Part shown: positions 1 through 13,144 of the stretch, piece after piece
How the letters are laid out: each line of letters begins with the position of its first letter
How positions within the stretch are numbered: the stretch's first letter is position 1
Assembly: GCA_903813345.2 (NCBI GenBank)
Contig: CAIIXF020000006.1
Coordinates: 25,303,936-25,367,935 of the forward strand
DNA length: 64,000 nt
Reading direction: 5' to 3'
Origin: Owenia fusiformis
Taxonomy: Eukaryota; Annelida; Polychaeta; Sabellida; Oweniidae
The notes under the pieces: generated by a model
The model's database searches: none
What the model saw: the letters and a program-made list of their open reading frames with translations, nothing else
What the model was told of the DNA's origin: nothing
Position numbers and translations under genes: made by a program

Positions 1-1398
1 AGTAAATTAAAAAGTACAGATGATGGTTTATCTGAAAATAATACAAAACCAAATTATATGGAAAGATGTTTTATTTTTTTTCTCAAAAAGTGATGAAGCT
101 ATGAACATAGGGTTACTGCAGTCTCTCAACAGCATAATCATACATATTCAGGAATATTTTTAAGCCAGAATCCTGAATAACACAAAAGTTACGGAAGTTA
201 ACTTAAGTACCCCCTTTAAAATAGGGGCGTTCTAAGGGGTTAATCAACTATTTCTCCATAAATTATTATTTTCACACATTGAAAAAAATGTTAATGCATA
301 ATTTAATGTACCATTGATCAATTTAAGCTATTTGAGATGTCTTTATGTTTAAATTATGAAAATAATAATTAGTTTTAAGTTTTGGGGTGAATTGTAGGGG
401 GCGCCACCTATAGGACCAGTTTTCACATTCGTTGCCGGGGCTAGGACAGAGAACCCAAGCTCAAAATAAGCTCAAGACCTTGCTCTACATGAATCCAGTA
501 AGAAACTTAGGGGACAAACTTATTTTTTTAAATTTGCTCAGCTGCTGACCTAACTCGCAAGTTGGACAATATAAGCTGCCGCAGATGAACTCTCCAGTCT
601 AGGTTCATGCTTGTTTTGGTTTGTGGCTTAAGATAATATGAATTAAAATATTATGAAACACAAGATGAAATCCTGATCCTGTTTTTCCTTTACATCAAAT
701 CAAATATGGAGCATATTTTACCTGGGAAACTCAGTGTTTAACAATGCACAAACTGAGTAAATACATCCTTTCCACATCAAGTTTGTAATACAGATTCTGT
801 ATCACGGGGGGGGGGGGGGGGGTAAAATACAGGCTATATTTGTGTCATGTGGGTCAATCAGATCAATAGAAATTACACTCTCTTTGAATGAAGAGCTCTA
901 CTTACATTGCTAATATAGCTCTCCAGTCCAGGTCCAGATGTGTATTAGTACATGTAGCTTTTTTTACAGAGATATTCTTTGGCAGCAAAAATAAACCTGG
1001 AACAAGTTATAATTTCAAAAGCTTAAGTATACATAGTAATACATAGTAAGTAGAACTTGCCCTTTATGTATCGTTGCTTACAATGAAATAAACACACTGC
1101 TTAAAAATGAAAATACCTAGTCAAACTACCTAGTTTAAGAATATTCATTTCACATATTTTTCCTACGTTTTGTTGGTGATATTCAACTGTTTTTTTACTG
1201 TAATTTTATTGTAATTTTCAGTTTTAATGTCCACCTCTATCATGTTAACGGTAATTCCTCTTTGTTTGTGGAGCTCAAATGAAACAGGCTTTATTATGTA
1301 CTCTTACATGAGGTTTTGTACTTTCATAAGAAATTAAATCTACATTGGATTAAATAATACAATAAAATATAATTACAAAAAAAATTTTGTTGTCCTAC
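1..1398. other. Non-coding or intronic stretch at left edge
   Basis: AT-rich sequence that should be intron of the NRF-like gene. A G17 run lies at about 806-822. A possible short minus-strand exon (about 913-960, followed by a GTAAGT donor) could encode a C-containing loop expected after the NRF domain, but its acceptor lacks a pyrimidine tract, so it is not called. A similar string (CTGGAGAG context) recurs near 585-605. Confidence 0.3.
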
Positions 1399-4300
1399 CT
1401 GCATCGACAAGGCCTATAACATCTTCCTTGGAACATGTGCTAGGAACACATACACCGATATCTAGGATACTTGGATCTAACTAAAATATACAAACACTCT
1501 CTAGGTTGGTCTCTCACATATATAGCAAAAATTATGATTTCTTGATCAAAGTTTCATACACTGTTTCGCAAGAAACTTATTTCAAATCTAAACAAGAAAT
1601 CATAAATATTAATATTTTAATACACTTTTATCATACCTATAGTAGGGATCTCATGGTGTCAAATAATAGAATTGGAGTGTTCATTTCCATTTGGTCAATT
1701 CTTTTTAACCTTACACCAAACTATTGATTAATTGCATGGTTTCACATGTTTCAAGGATGAAAATTGCACAAATATAAAGTTTAAAAAATCCCTTTGGATA
1801 ATCCAAGAAAAAGTACAGTTGTATTACATAAAAGTGAGGGATAGAATTGAAATAACACTCATGAGCATGAGTTATATCAATACACCATATAAGGATTGCT
1901 CATAAATAATTAATAGTGGCAATTAAGGCAGTTCCCAATGATGAATATTTTCATGTAATTTTCATGATTACAATAACTAATATTTCATGAAATATGTGAT
2001 ATTTTTCAGAATTCTAGTTGAATATTATAAAATAATCCAAAATCAAACAATTTTTATCAAAGTTATGTTGAAATGGCATTTCAACTTATTTTTCTATTTT
2101 TCTGAAAGTGCCTAACTACCTTAATGACAACTCCTGTAAGAGCTTTTTAAGTTTGGGTGTCATACGGGCAAACTTACCCCTGCAGGGAGTTGTCCCAGTT
2201 GTGTCATATTTGGTTTTGGTAGGAGGCTGCCAAAGTTAGCCATGCAATGTTTACCCTTGAATGGCATCTTCACTGTTCCATTTTCCATTACCTACAATAC
2301 AAACAAGACACCCAGCGATAAATATCGCACTTGAAATTCAAAATGGCTGCCAGGCCCGTAGCCAGGATTTGCCAAGGGGGGTTCAGTTTTCAAAAATTTC
2401 CAGGGGGCTTCACATTTGACAATTTTGGCCCAAATATGGCTAAAATCACTTGAGAAGTGCTTGAAATGGTGAAAACCTGCATGATTTTGCAAGAATCTTT
2501 GGCAAGGGGGGGGGGGGGGTCGCCCGAACCCTGCAAACCCCCCCTGGATACGGGCCTGGCTGCCTAATAAATCACCCAGCATGTGATTAACAGGAACCTC
2601 ATAGCGGGTGTAGCTTCTCAAAATCGAGAAAAATATGCAGCATTAAATAAAGGGATGAAGAATATGATGTAGATTTTCTATATCGATTTTGTGAAGTTAC
2701 GACCGCCTGGAGGAAATGTGACTGAAGCTTTAATTTTGGAACTTGTCTGCTCTTGCATTTGTTAAAATTTCAAATTTAACCATCATGCTAAGCCACGCCT
2801 TCTCGATCTCAGCCCTTCTTCAATGCAAAAGAGAGATGCTATGAACATTGATTAGAATGAAGTTTTAATAATATCAAAGTAAGTTATATTTCAATCTTGA
2901 TAACAAGAATTCAACAACAAGATTTTTTGTGCAGCTTAGTCCAACACGCCCATCATCGCAAGGCAATAACAGTATAGCACTTTTCAACTTTCAAGTTTTA
3001 TGTAAAAAATTTATTTAGTCTAGCAATAATGCGGAAATACTTAAGAAACGTAATCAGATATTTCAACTGCTCTAAACAAGATAAATGTGATATTCTAAAG
3101 TCACGGTGAAGCATGTACAAGTACTTCAAATTTATCCATTGTATTTCTCAATGAATTGATTTACAATGTTTACAAAACAATCGAAACACAAAATAATCTA
3201 TGTGAAAGATTACGATCATTTTTCAAGTTCTTGTTTTTGAAAATATTTCCAGATAATATAAAAAACAAACACAAATGGATTCAAGGAGAGTAAACCTGTA
3301 TAAGTAGAACACCTTTGGTATATATGTACCTCAAAATAATGTTTCACTACTTGCACAAGTTTAATGATTTTAAGCTAGTAACAAACAATGGAACTAAAAT
3401 AATTCATAGGTGAAAGAAGAAGGAAAACCCCAGAGCTTGGATAATTACGTCTCTTGGTACCTTCGTTTGTCCAAATTCTCACTGGGAAGTTTCCAAATAC
3501 AACACTCGTTGTTATGCTTTAATCGATGATACTACATTAATTATATCTTTCGTCATCTTGATTTGAAATAACAAGCAATGATATTCATTAACACACTAGA
3601 AATCAACATAATATTATTCACAGTTTTCATAAAATTTTGGAACTACCATTGAATGATGTGATTTGTCTATAGATTTGATGTTGTCTTCTCAATACACATT
3701 TACATTATAGACATAGTTTTCTTTGAACCCTGGGGTTCCCCTCCTCTTGGTGAAAGTCTACTCACCTTAGCTGTTACGTTGTTACACTGACTAAATGACC
3801 CCCACCAGTGGAAGTTTCCCTCTAGTATGCCACTGGGAAGTTTTCCTGTTGCATCAATCACTGAAAAACAGGAAATATTCAAAATTTTTTAGATGCTTCA
3901 TTCAATCTTTGATTGACAAACAATACAGTCACTCCCCTCATTAGATATAACAAAACAAATATTTCATTCTATTTTCTGTGAATACATGTGGCGTTTCACA
4001 AGATGATATTCCACTCACCATATGTCAAAGATGCACAGGTATTCACCAAAACAGAATAAAATATTTGTATAATATTACATAAATGTTTACGTTGACTTGC
4101 GTCATGAGGCAGGCCCTAGTCTCATTGAAGCCCAAATTTTAGAGCAAAAAAATTCTGCTTCTCCCAACATGAATTGGGCAATTTAGGTTAACAAACTGGC
4201 ATTACTAAGCATTATTTTTTTTGACAATTTGGTAAAGATACCTTAAACTAGAAATCGGCAACTCCACGGAGTAGCAAATCCCAACGAACACTGTATTCAT

Positions 4301-7300
4301 GAATCTGTATAAGTCATATTTGTAATATTATTTACCATCTACATGCACTCTATCTTTGATTGGGTGACCACCATTTGGGAGTTTCAAAGGCACAAAATAA
4401 TTATAAAGAGTCAATACAATATTTGAGATCTAATAGTATAATGTAACCATACTTTGAAAGACAATAATGGACGATATTGTGATCTACTCTAAAATTCCTT
4501 CAATTGGAGTATAATATAGCCATTCTTTGAAGAGATCAGCAAATTATTATGAATTCCACTAATTAGGCAGGCATTTTGAATTTTACAAGATTCTTAACAG
4601 AAAAACGATACGATATGAGTACAATAAAGCTGTACTTCAGAGAGATCTCAAAAATTAATGCAAACCACAGAACTTCTTTTGTTGGGAATTCTGTTTGATT
4701 ATGATTTACATGAGTTGGCACTTAAGTATTAAAGTCATAAATGGTCTAACACTGAATACTACAATTAGCAGAAAGAGAACATTTTCCCTATCTAGTCTTG
4801 TTTCATGAAACAATGGATTATCATAAATTGGTGGGTATGTTGAAAAGATAACACAGAACGAACATCTGCAGCCAGTTTTGTAAAAGGTAGATACTCAAAT
4901 TACATGTTCCTTTTCAAATCTACTTGAAAGAAAGAATGTATGTAAACAAATATTTCTGTCTATCTGACCTCTTTAATGTTCTTTCATAACTATGTTTTGT
5001 AATATGGTCTACTTTTTACACTTGAGCTTCACGTGATTGTTTATTATTCATTGAGAATGTCATTGTGTCTAGAATTTAGTGAAATTTTGCACTCAGGGGT
5101 ATTGTAAAAAGTCTGTCTAGGTGGTATTTTAATAGTAATGTGTAGATACTATTCATTTTTTTCAATTGATCATGTTTTTTGTTTTGACCTTAGTTAGGTA
5201 ATTACAGATTGGGCCAAAAAATGTCTATACTTTTTATTTGGCGATAACTAATTTTACAATCATATGTTGTAAATATTCAAATTTGCAGTTGTTCCTCAAA
5301 TTGGAGACCAATAAGGAAGATTAGATTTAACCATTCCATCTAATCTTCCTTATTGGTCTCAATAACATCCCGATGTTTAATTTTTTATGAGAAATATAGA
5401 TTACAATAGTGTGAGCACCATTGTGGCTCCTTGATAGACTGTTTAAATGTCAAACTGGTATTTATTTATATATGCCATATAACTAAAGTATAGGTTGGCG
5501 ATAAGTAGATTTCAAATGAGTTCACATCGATTGGCAATTGAGACTGGAAGACATGCAAAGTCAAAACCAAAACCTAGAGAAGAAAGATTATGCAATACCT
5601 GTAAACATATAGAGGATGAGTGTCATTTCATTTTAACTTGTACAAAGAATGATGAGCATAGACATTATTGTACACAAAGGCTTGTGAAATTTTAAGTAAC
5701 TTTGACCTCAAAAGTGAAAATTTATTTGTCAATCTCATTTCTAGTAAAAATTTAACACTACAAAGACACATTGGAAAATTCATTTATCATTCATTTAAGA
5801 ATTTATAGTCAGAATGCAGGGTATGTGCACCACACTTAAAATGTAACCTTGTCTTTTCATCAAGATGTGTACGACCTTTTATTTCTGTTTTTTGTATATC
5901 TTGTATATATTTTTTGTACTTTTGCTCTAGTTAGTGTTTGTAGTTTAGATATTTAGTTTTTCATAGTTATGACTAATAGTGTAATCATGTTATAGAGAAA
6001 ATGCAAATCTTTATATTGGAATATAACATGCATAATTTATATACAGATTCATTACAAATTAGTGATCATTTACTTAACAATGTTATACATGAAAAAGAGG
6101 TTCTAAATGCCTTAAAGAAAATTAATGCTAATAAATCACCAGGTATTGATGGTTTACCATCTAATATTATTAAAAATTGTAAAGCTCTATCATTAGATTT
6201 TACTGCACTATTTAATTTTATTTTTGATAGAGGAGATACCCTGAAGAATGGAGTATCGGTATGCTCTCCACTCTTTACAAACAAGGATCACGTTTCAATC
6301 CAGATAATTACAGAGGAATCAATGTACTTGCTTGTCTAGGAAATGTTTTTGATACAATCATTCAAACAAGATTAGTGTTCAATGCAGAAATGCTCAATAT
6401 TCAAGACCCATTACAAGGTGCTTATAAATCTGGTCACCGTACAACAGATAATTTGTTCATTTTAAATACTATTATTTCACATTTTAAGAGGCAGAAAAAG
6501 CCTCTATATTGTATAATGGTAGATTTTAGGAAAGCGTTTGATTATGTCAACAGGACAGCACTTCTTTATAAATTATGTAAATCAGGGATACATCCAAGTT
6601 CAAAAATGTTTAAAATTATTGATAGCATGTATAAAAAATCGAAATCATGTCTCAAACTTAAAGATGGCATTACTCCAACGTACAATACTGGAATTGGCGT
6701 TATGCAGGGCTCTGTTCTCAGTACATATCTTTTCAACCATTTTTTGGATGACTTGAAAGATTTTCTTCCCTCAGAACATGGTATAGAGTTTGAAGGTGTT
6801 TCTTTAAACCATCTACTTTGGGCTGATGACTTAGTATTAATAGCTAGCTCTAAATCTGGGGCACAATCTATGCTAGACTCTCTCTTTGATTTTTGCAGAA
6901 ACTATCATCTTGTTGTCAACACTGTTAAAACAAAGGCTATTATTTTTAACTCTAAATCAGATGAAACTTTTAAATTCAATAATGAAGTGATTGCATGTGT
7001 AGAAGACTACAAATACCTAGGGTGTATCTTCAACAGTAAAAATAATTTTGATAAACAAATATGCTATCTTAAAGAACAATCTAGAAAAGCTTTATTCAAA
7101 ATAAAGCAACAATATCACAAGTTTAATGACATTCCCATATCAGTTGCCTTACATTTATTTGATTCACTTGTCCAACCAATTTTGATGTATGGTTCAGAAA
7201 TATGGTCAAGTAAAAAACATATTAAGTCACTTGAAACTATTCACCTGTCCTTTTTAAAAAGCATTCTTGGTGTGAAAACATCAACTGCAACCCTAGCAGT

Positions 7301-10300
7301 CTATGGAGAGCTGGGTCGTTTCCCCCTTAGTTTGTGCTTTGATATTAATCTTATTAAATATTGGATACGGCTTATACAACTTTGTCCAGATAACCTCCTT
7401 TATAAAGCATATCTATATGACTATGAAATGTACAGTTTAGGATTTAAAAATACTTGGTCAAGTAAGGTTCATAATATTTTAAAAGATTGTAATCTTGAAA
7501 GCACTTGGAATGAACAAGTTGTTGATGATGACTATGTATTCAAAAAGAATCTAACTGAAACATTGCACCAAAATTATAAGGAGAAATGGAAGTGTGATTT
7601 ACAGTTATACCCAGTTTTAAGAACATACATTAAATTCAAAACAATTTTCGAAAGAGAACAATATTTAAGCCTTCAAAACAAAAATCACAGGCAATCAATT
7701 TCACAACTGAGATTAAGTTCACATAAATTACAAATAGAACTGGGTAGACATGTAAAACCACGGCCAAAACCTGAGTATGAAAGATTGTGTAACTTTTGTG
7801 GGGAAATAGAAAATGAGGTTCATTTCATGATTAAATGCCAAGTACATAGAGAAAATAGAAGAATATTGTTTGACAACATCTCTAGCAAAATTAATGTTGA
7901 TCAACATGATCCTGAAAATACATTCATTATGTTAATTTCTTCAAAAGATAAATATGTGCAAAAGCAAGTTGGAAGTTTTATTACAAAATCATTCAAAAAC
8001 TTAAACTTGCCTGGGGATTAACATTTTGGATGCATCACACCAAAAGTATATTATAACATATGTAAATAACAAGTTTTTTTGTATAAATTGTATATATTAG
8101 TGTAGTGTAGTGTAGTTTTGTAAAATTTCATTTTGTAATGACTAATATGTCAGGTCATGACATCTAAAGAGTCAATAAAAGATATATATATATATATGAT
8201 ACAAGATGTCAATAAAAGTTATATATAACTAAAATCACAGAAAAATTATTACTTCAAATATCATATCAAAACAAAAAATGCATTAGTTTCACTTACATCC
8301 TTATTGACTATTGACCTGATTCATGCTACACACATTCATTATTCATTGCCATTTTGGGATCAATTGCATTATCAATTGCCGAATTTTCTATGAAGATTTT
8401 AATGAAATCAATGCTTTATGATAAAAAGTTGAAGCAAAATAAAAAAATATGGCAGTTTTTTGGGTTCACCCTTTGCTTCTTTTTTAATCTGAATAACTAG
8501 ATACAAGCCTCAAATGACATATGGCCTGGTACACTATAAGAGTCTAGACATAGATACAAGTAGAAATTATTTTCTGAAATATCGTTTCTTGCATTGAACA
8601 GATACTTTTTTTACTGGAAATATTTTCAATTAGATAATAGTCAAAGGGTTATATTCAATAAATCTAATGAATATTGAAGTTAAAAGGAACTTTTTTCAAT
8701 ATCAGCTGTGTCATTTGACCTGAATGAGCCACCTGGTAATAAAACTGATACAAACTGGCACATTGGTAATTCTAACTGTCATCTAACTAGTCACTTTCAA
8801 CTTACATGCACAGGCCCGTAGCCAGGATTTGCCAAGGGGGGTTCAGTTTTCAAAAATTTCCAGGGGGGGGGTTCACATTTGACAATTTTGGCCCAAATAT
8901 GGCTAAAATCTCGAAAAGTGCTCAAAATGGTGAAAAACTGCATGATTTTGAAAGAATTTTTTGCCAGGGGGGGGGGGGTTTGCCCGAACCCTGCGAACCC
9001 CCCCCCCCCTGGCTACGAGCCTGATGCATAACTGAAAATAATCTACAATCCAGGTACCCTGACACAAGAGCAAAAATCTTCATAAATCAGAAAAGACAGA
9101 AAGGTGTGATAGCAGGAAACATCTCAGTTATAGTTCCATTATGTACATGCAAAACATGCCTACAGTGCCTACATTTTTTCATATACAGGGTGACACAAAA
9201 ATATTTTAGATTTTATTTATGCTGATAGCAGGCCTGTCAACTTGGGAACACCTAACATGAGTGACTTGGAAATGTTGAACACCTCCCCTCAAAATGTGGA
9301 CACCTTGGTCCAAATCTGAACACCTTGATCCAAATTTTGAACACCTTGGTATTTTGAACACCTCAAATTTTTCGGTGTCGTATTTTTGCTGTGTAGACGT
9401 ACTTTTTTTAGAAATTTTTCTACAGAAATATTTTTGCTTGACAAATACCAGGTAAAATGCGTATTTGCGTGACATTTTCTGTCACGCAAAAATAACTGGC
9501 GTGACTTCAAATTCTTCAGCAAATGCGTGACAAATACGCAAATTGCGGGACAGTTGACAGGCCTGTGATAGAGTGTTCAATGTTGGAAAATAATGTGGTC
9601 TATGACTTTGATACTTAAATCATGGCAAAAGTCACCTGCATCATAAAAACAATTGTTTTTGTTACAAAAGGAGATTGCCTGGACTTGTAGCATTCCAGTT
9701 TCACAAGACATGAAGTCTCATTGCAGCACACTTATTTTTGTACTCTAGATTTATCCAAAATGAGCTAATATAATCATAATTCATAATTGACCCACATTTT
9801 CCAAGTTTGACCCACTTTTTTGATTGAACTGGGTCACGTGACACACAAAATATTGATATTTAGAAAACAGTACCATTTCATCAATTGTGTGACATTTGTT
9901 CAATGGTGTTTAATATGTTTTGCACTGTAAAATGGAATATTTGATAAATACAGAATATCACACCCTTTTAAATGATAAAATTATCGCCGTGTTTATGTCA
10001 AACAGCAACATGAGTGAGCGAAGTGAATGAGCATTGATATTTGATATCTACAAGGCAATAAAATGATATCATGAGAAATGATATTGACAATAAAATGATA
10101 TCATGAGAAATTATATTGACAATTCTGCCATTGCACAGTAATTTGCAAGTACTTTCTCTACATGATATACATGTAGTTTGTCATGAATACATTTTATAAT
10201 TGCTATTTAGCAGCATCCTAATCAAACTACATATACATCAATGTAACTTCAACAGAATAAATTATCTGACCTATTTTCCAACAATATTGTAACGAAAAAT

Positions 10301-11267
10301 TCAAATTTGTTTATCACACAGATCCATGTGATAAACAATAGCAACGGCATATGAGTTTGATAAACGATTTCCTTGAAAATATCACACAGAATTCAATAAT
10401 ATCACAAGCTGTTATTATACATGGCATTTTCGTGGATCACCATGTTTGTGATCAAAGGAGGATTGACTCCCAGAATGCAACATCAGTTAACCTTATGGTG
10501 AAACGGCATTTTGAAAGCTGTCGTGTCATGTTGCTTTCTGGGAGCCAATCCTCCTTGCATCTTTTTCATAGTGTTAGGGCAAAGGGGTGTAACATCGACA
10601 CCATTTTGGGGTAACTTCGACATGTGGGGTAACTTCGACATCTTGTTGTTTATTTGCTCTAATTTCCAATCTAGGGGGAAGCAATTTTTTTTCTCGCATG
10701 GATCGAGATCTCGCGAGATTTGAATTTTTTCAGAAATCAAACATGGCGGAAACGGAAATTCTACTTCTAATAAGTAAGTGTCAAAGTTACCCCCTCATTT
10801 ATGTTTACATTACCCCACACATTGACGTTTCACCCCTTTGCCCTAGTCATTATGTACATTAGGTGCATTCATTCACCCTCTGGGTCTCTGAGGATCGTGT
10901 TCTTACGACAATCCAACGCATTAGAGGCGGTGTTCACCGTCTATATGTACATGTACTTACTTTGCATTGCCCAATTTTCGGGGTTTTTCTTCAGCTCTGT
11001 GACAGCAGTGGCCAACATCAACATCGTATGGTTGTGACACTGGACAGATACATTGACGTTCCTTTCAGAAAGGAGTAACTGGCCATTCAGTATATTGAAT
11101 AAATTGCTTGATAATAAATCATCGGCAACTTGAGAGAGAATTTGTTTTTTTAGAAACACGGAATTTCGATCGAAGATATCACGCTTTCGTACTGGAGCAA
11201 CGCCTTGTTCATGTGAAATCGGTACGAAACACATAATTCCTAACATGGTACGCATTAATAGATCCAT
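1399..11267 (-). CDS. Nose-resistant-to-fluoxetine (NRF) domain protein, 5' exons
   Basis: Hand-built model, minus-strand exons 11267..10961, 3860..3766, 2291..2178, 1480..1399. All junctions are GT-AG and in phase (1, 0, 0, then 1). Exon 1 starts at an ATG at 11267 and encodes a hydrophobic leader that looks like a signal peptide, followed by a cysteine stretch (VSVQCHNHT). Joining exons 1 and 2 restores a Met-Ile-Asp codon run, giving NWAMQMIDATGKLPSGILEG, the hallmark of the NRF N-terminal domain. Later exons give FKGKHC and GVCVPSTCSKEDV, the conserved cysteine motifs of the same domain. In this family the domain precedes a multi-pass acyltransferase-3 membrane region involved in lipid or drug handling. 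That part should lie beyond the left edge and was not found. The first intron is 7.1 kb and holds an antisense LINE. Very likely an NRF-6-like gene; the 3' end is missing. Confidence 0.85.
2351..2558. mobile_element. hAT-like MITE, family A copy 1
   Basis: A 208-bp element with terminal inverted repeats (CAGGCCCGTAGCC at the left, ATACGGGCCTG at the right), flanked by a 5-bp duplication GCTGC at 2346-2350 and 2559-2563. Internal poly-G tracts and the string CAATTTTGGCCCAAATATGG are shared with the copies at 8811 and 49756. It has no coding capacity. A CAGG terminus with a short duplication suggests the hAT superfamily. Confidence 0.8.
4248..4700. repeat. Dispersed repeat shared with 47.8-48.2 kb
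   Basis: The string AGAAATCGGCAACTCCACGG and the following ~400 bp (including ATATAGCCAT and repeated GGCATTTTGAATTTTA strings) recur at about 47788-48190 with divergence. Ends were not resolved. It lies in the first intron of the NRF-like gene. Confidence 0.6.
5301..5362. repeat. Near-perfect short hairpin
   Basis: Left arm 5301-5326 and right arm 5338-5362 are reverse complements over 23 consecutive bases, with one extra base in the left arm, around an 11-base loop. The size suits a small-RNA hairpin, but nothing shows transcription. Confidence 0.7.
5490..5815 (+). pseudogene. 3' fragment of a non-LTR retrotransposon
   Basis: This encodes the C-terminal zinc-binding tail of the same family as the element at 6.0 kb: a GRHAKSKPKP stretch, then C-x2-C and H-x4-C spacing, then after a stop LVNLISS..SFKNL as in the longer copy. 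The reading frame is broken near 5693. It has diverged well beyond the neighbouring copy, so it is an older insertion. It is followed by AT-rich 3' sequence. Confidence 0.7.
6001..8230 (+). mobile_element. Non-LTR (LINE) retrotransposon, 5'-truncated, reverse transcriptase frameshifted
   Basis: Reverse transcriptase coding runs from about 6001 to 8021, with one frameshift near 6238: NANKSPGIDGLP lies in the first frame and PEEW..NPDNYRGI onward in the second. Visible motifs are the catalytic CIMVDFRKAFD, the QGSVLS palm motif, LLWADDLVLI (the ADD core) and a C-terminal C-x2-C...H-x4-C tail. There is no endonuclease domain, so the 5' end is lost. The 3' end carries two copies of TCAATAAAAG followed by TA repeats (about 8171-8230), which gives the polyadenylation signal and tail. 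It sits antisense in the first intron of the NRF-like gene. Clade was not assigned. Confidence 0.9.
8811..9023. mobile_element. hAT-like MITE, family A copy 2
   Basis: A 213-bp relative of the copy at 2351, with CAGGCCCGTAGCCAGG at the left end and CCTGGCTACGAGCCTG at the right. It is flanked by the 5-bp duplication ATGCA at 8806-8810 and 9024-9028. Contains several poly-G and poly-C tracts. Confidence 0.8.
9229..9565. mobile_element. hAT-like MITE, family B, 6-bp duplication
   Basis: A 337-bp element bounded by CAGGCCTGTCAACT and its inverted copy AGTTGACAGGCCTG. It is flanked by the exact 6-bp duplication TGATAG at 9223-9228 and 9566-9571. The left half contains four degenerate copies of a GAACACCTTG motif (about 9268-9365). 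No protein is recognisable. Confidence 0.75.
10449..10562. repeat. Inverted repeat (~45-bp arms)
   Basis: Arms containing GGAGGATTGACTCCCAGAATGC (left) and its diverged inverse (right, ending GGGAGCCAATCCTCC) flank a spacer of about 30 bases. It directly abuts the MITE at 10575. Confidence 0.6.
10575..10844. mobile_element. MITE with AGGGCAAAGGGGTG ends
   Basis: A 270-bp element whose ends are exact inverted copies (AGGGCAAAGGGGTG and CACCCCTTTGCCCT). GGGGTAACTTCGACAT-type strings recur near the left end. No clear target-site duplication was found. It lies 116 bp downstream of NRF exon 1, in the intron. Confidence 0.65.
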
Positions 11268-12174
11268 CGTAGCCAAGTATTAAAGTCTAAAACAGATAAA
11301 CTATGATCACTTTTTAAATTTCAGCATTTTCTGATCTAGAGTTGTTCCGGGCTTGTATGGAATATACGAACGACAAATATTTCAGAACTAGTCTAGTCGA
11401 AGTGTTCGGTGTTTTGAAAATTCTGTTATCAAATAAGGGATACATCGACCATCCGCCGTCATGTTACAACCATATGGTAGAGTAAAATAAATTAACTATT
11501 CCGAGGAATGTATGTCATTAGTCTAGGGCTCTGTAATACTAGTTGATTTAAAAAAAACTATACGAAAAAATTGAAGTCACGTGTTAGTCACATGACAAAA
11601 ACATGGAGGCTACATTCGGAATTCAAAAGTTGTTGTCTTCCAATATTTCAGTTTATACCGAGCAATATTTTATATTTATATATATATATAACCATTCCAA
11701 ACATTTTTAGATCTTTACATGATTGCACGTAGCATATGATATGCTCTTCAAAGCTGGAACTCAGTAAGCAGAAACACCATTTGTGACTTGATGTCTTCAT
11801 TGATTTTTTGGAGATTGACAATTGCAATAACTACAATTGACATTGGATGATGGGGCCTGTGAGTCTACAGGGACGTGATTCCTTCTTATTTTGAGTTCAG
11901 CATTTGTAGTAAGTAAAAGGACAAGGTGCTGTATATGCATGTACATGTAGGTCACTTGTTAGCGTAGCCAGGATGAGGCAGACGAGGCGCTCGCCGGGGC
12001 GCTTGCCTCATCACTTTTTTGTCATCCTTTGAGAAATATTCCTCTCTCAATAAGTAGTCTATCAATGATGAGTTTTAAATTCATTGTTAATATATCGAAT
12101 TTTAATCTTTCAAAAGCAAGCAGGTGAACCTGAAAAATAAGAAATCTAAACTTACTCACTTCGAGAGCCATGTT

Positions 12175-12730
12175 AGATTTTGAAACTTATGGCTCTCAAA
12201 CGCAAAAGTGGATAGCTCATCGATTGTGACCTTTGAAATCGAATTAAGTCGATCAGCGGCCTACTTTTGTTCTCTAACTATGCTATACATCATTATCATC
12301 CTTCTGTGCAAGTATTGGAGTGCTGAGGTACTTCCTTTTCGATCAAGACTTGTAATTGTTAGTCGAGTGAATGTTTTTACTGCCGAATTCCAATATGGCG
12401 TTTTCTGCCCGGACATTTTCGTACATTTCCGGAGGTTGTCCGAACCTAACTAATTCTCAAAATTCATTTCGTTCGTTGCGTATCTCGCTCCTAGCAAACC
12501 GCCATATTGGAAATAGGTCTAAAAAACATTCACTCGATGGACAATTTACAAGTCTTGATCGAAAAAGAAGTATTTCATCGCTCTTATACTTACACGGATT
12601 GATGATACTGATGTAAGACACAGTTAGAGACCAAAAGTAAGCCGCTGATCGACTTAATTCGATTTCAAAGGTCACAATCATTGAGCTGTCCAAATGCTCC
12701 GTGGGAAAGCTACTATATCAAAATCCAAAT
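12175..12730. mobile_element. Foldback element with ~230-bp arms
   Basis: Left arm (about 12175-12405) and right arm (about 12495-12730) are diverged reverse complements. Both contain TTGTGACCTTTGAAATCG, TTCGATCAAGACTTGTAA-like and CCAATATGGCG-like strings in inverted order. Short open frames on each strand read alike (EIELSRSAAYF) because of this inversion and are not genes. Confidence 0.75.
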
Positions 12731-13144
12731 AGCTTTCGCAGGAAGTAAATCTAAACACTATTGTGCAATAATATATAGAAAAATATATTCATATTGCACA
12801 AGAATGACATAAATGTATGGGATTGCTTGTGAATTGGCTTATAAAGTCTGTAACCTCTTATATTTTGGTGCTTCTCTGCCATGTTAATTTTGAAAAATAA
12901 CATGGTGGATTAGTGCTCAATTTATAAGAGGGCACAGGCTTATTGCACTAAACACTAAATAATCTGAAATATACAAATGTCATATGACATCAGTCACATA
13001 GTATTATCCCATCAGCAACTAAACAAACATATAATTTTAATGTTACACATCTCTGTTGATTCTACAGTAATATGTGACGTCATTAACATGTTACCTAACC
13101 CACAACAAAACAAGCATTTATTTTTGTTCATTGTTGTTTTCTGT

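Noticed and set aside
806-822. G17 run and other long G tracts
   Set aside because: Simple homopolymers, some inside MITEs; length is prone to assembly error.
913-960. Possible further NRF exon
   Set aside because: A donor is present and phase could fit, but the acceptor lacks a pyrimidine tract and homology is too short.
9186-9200. mariner-like end CAGGGTGACAC
   Set aside because: No inverted partner was found nearby, so no element can be delimited.
12208-12693. Two similar short proteins on opposite strands
   Set aside because: They are mirror reads of a foldback's two arms, not a gene pair.
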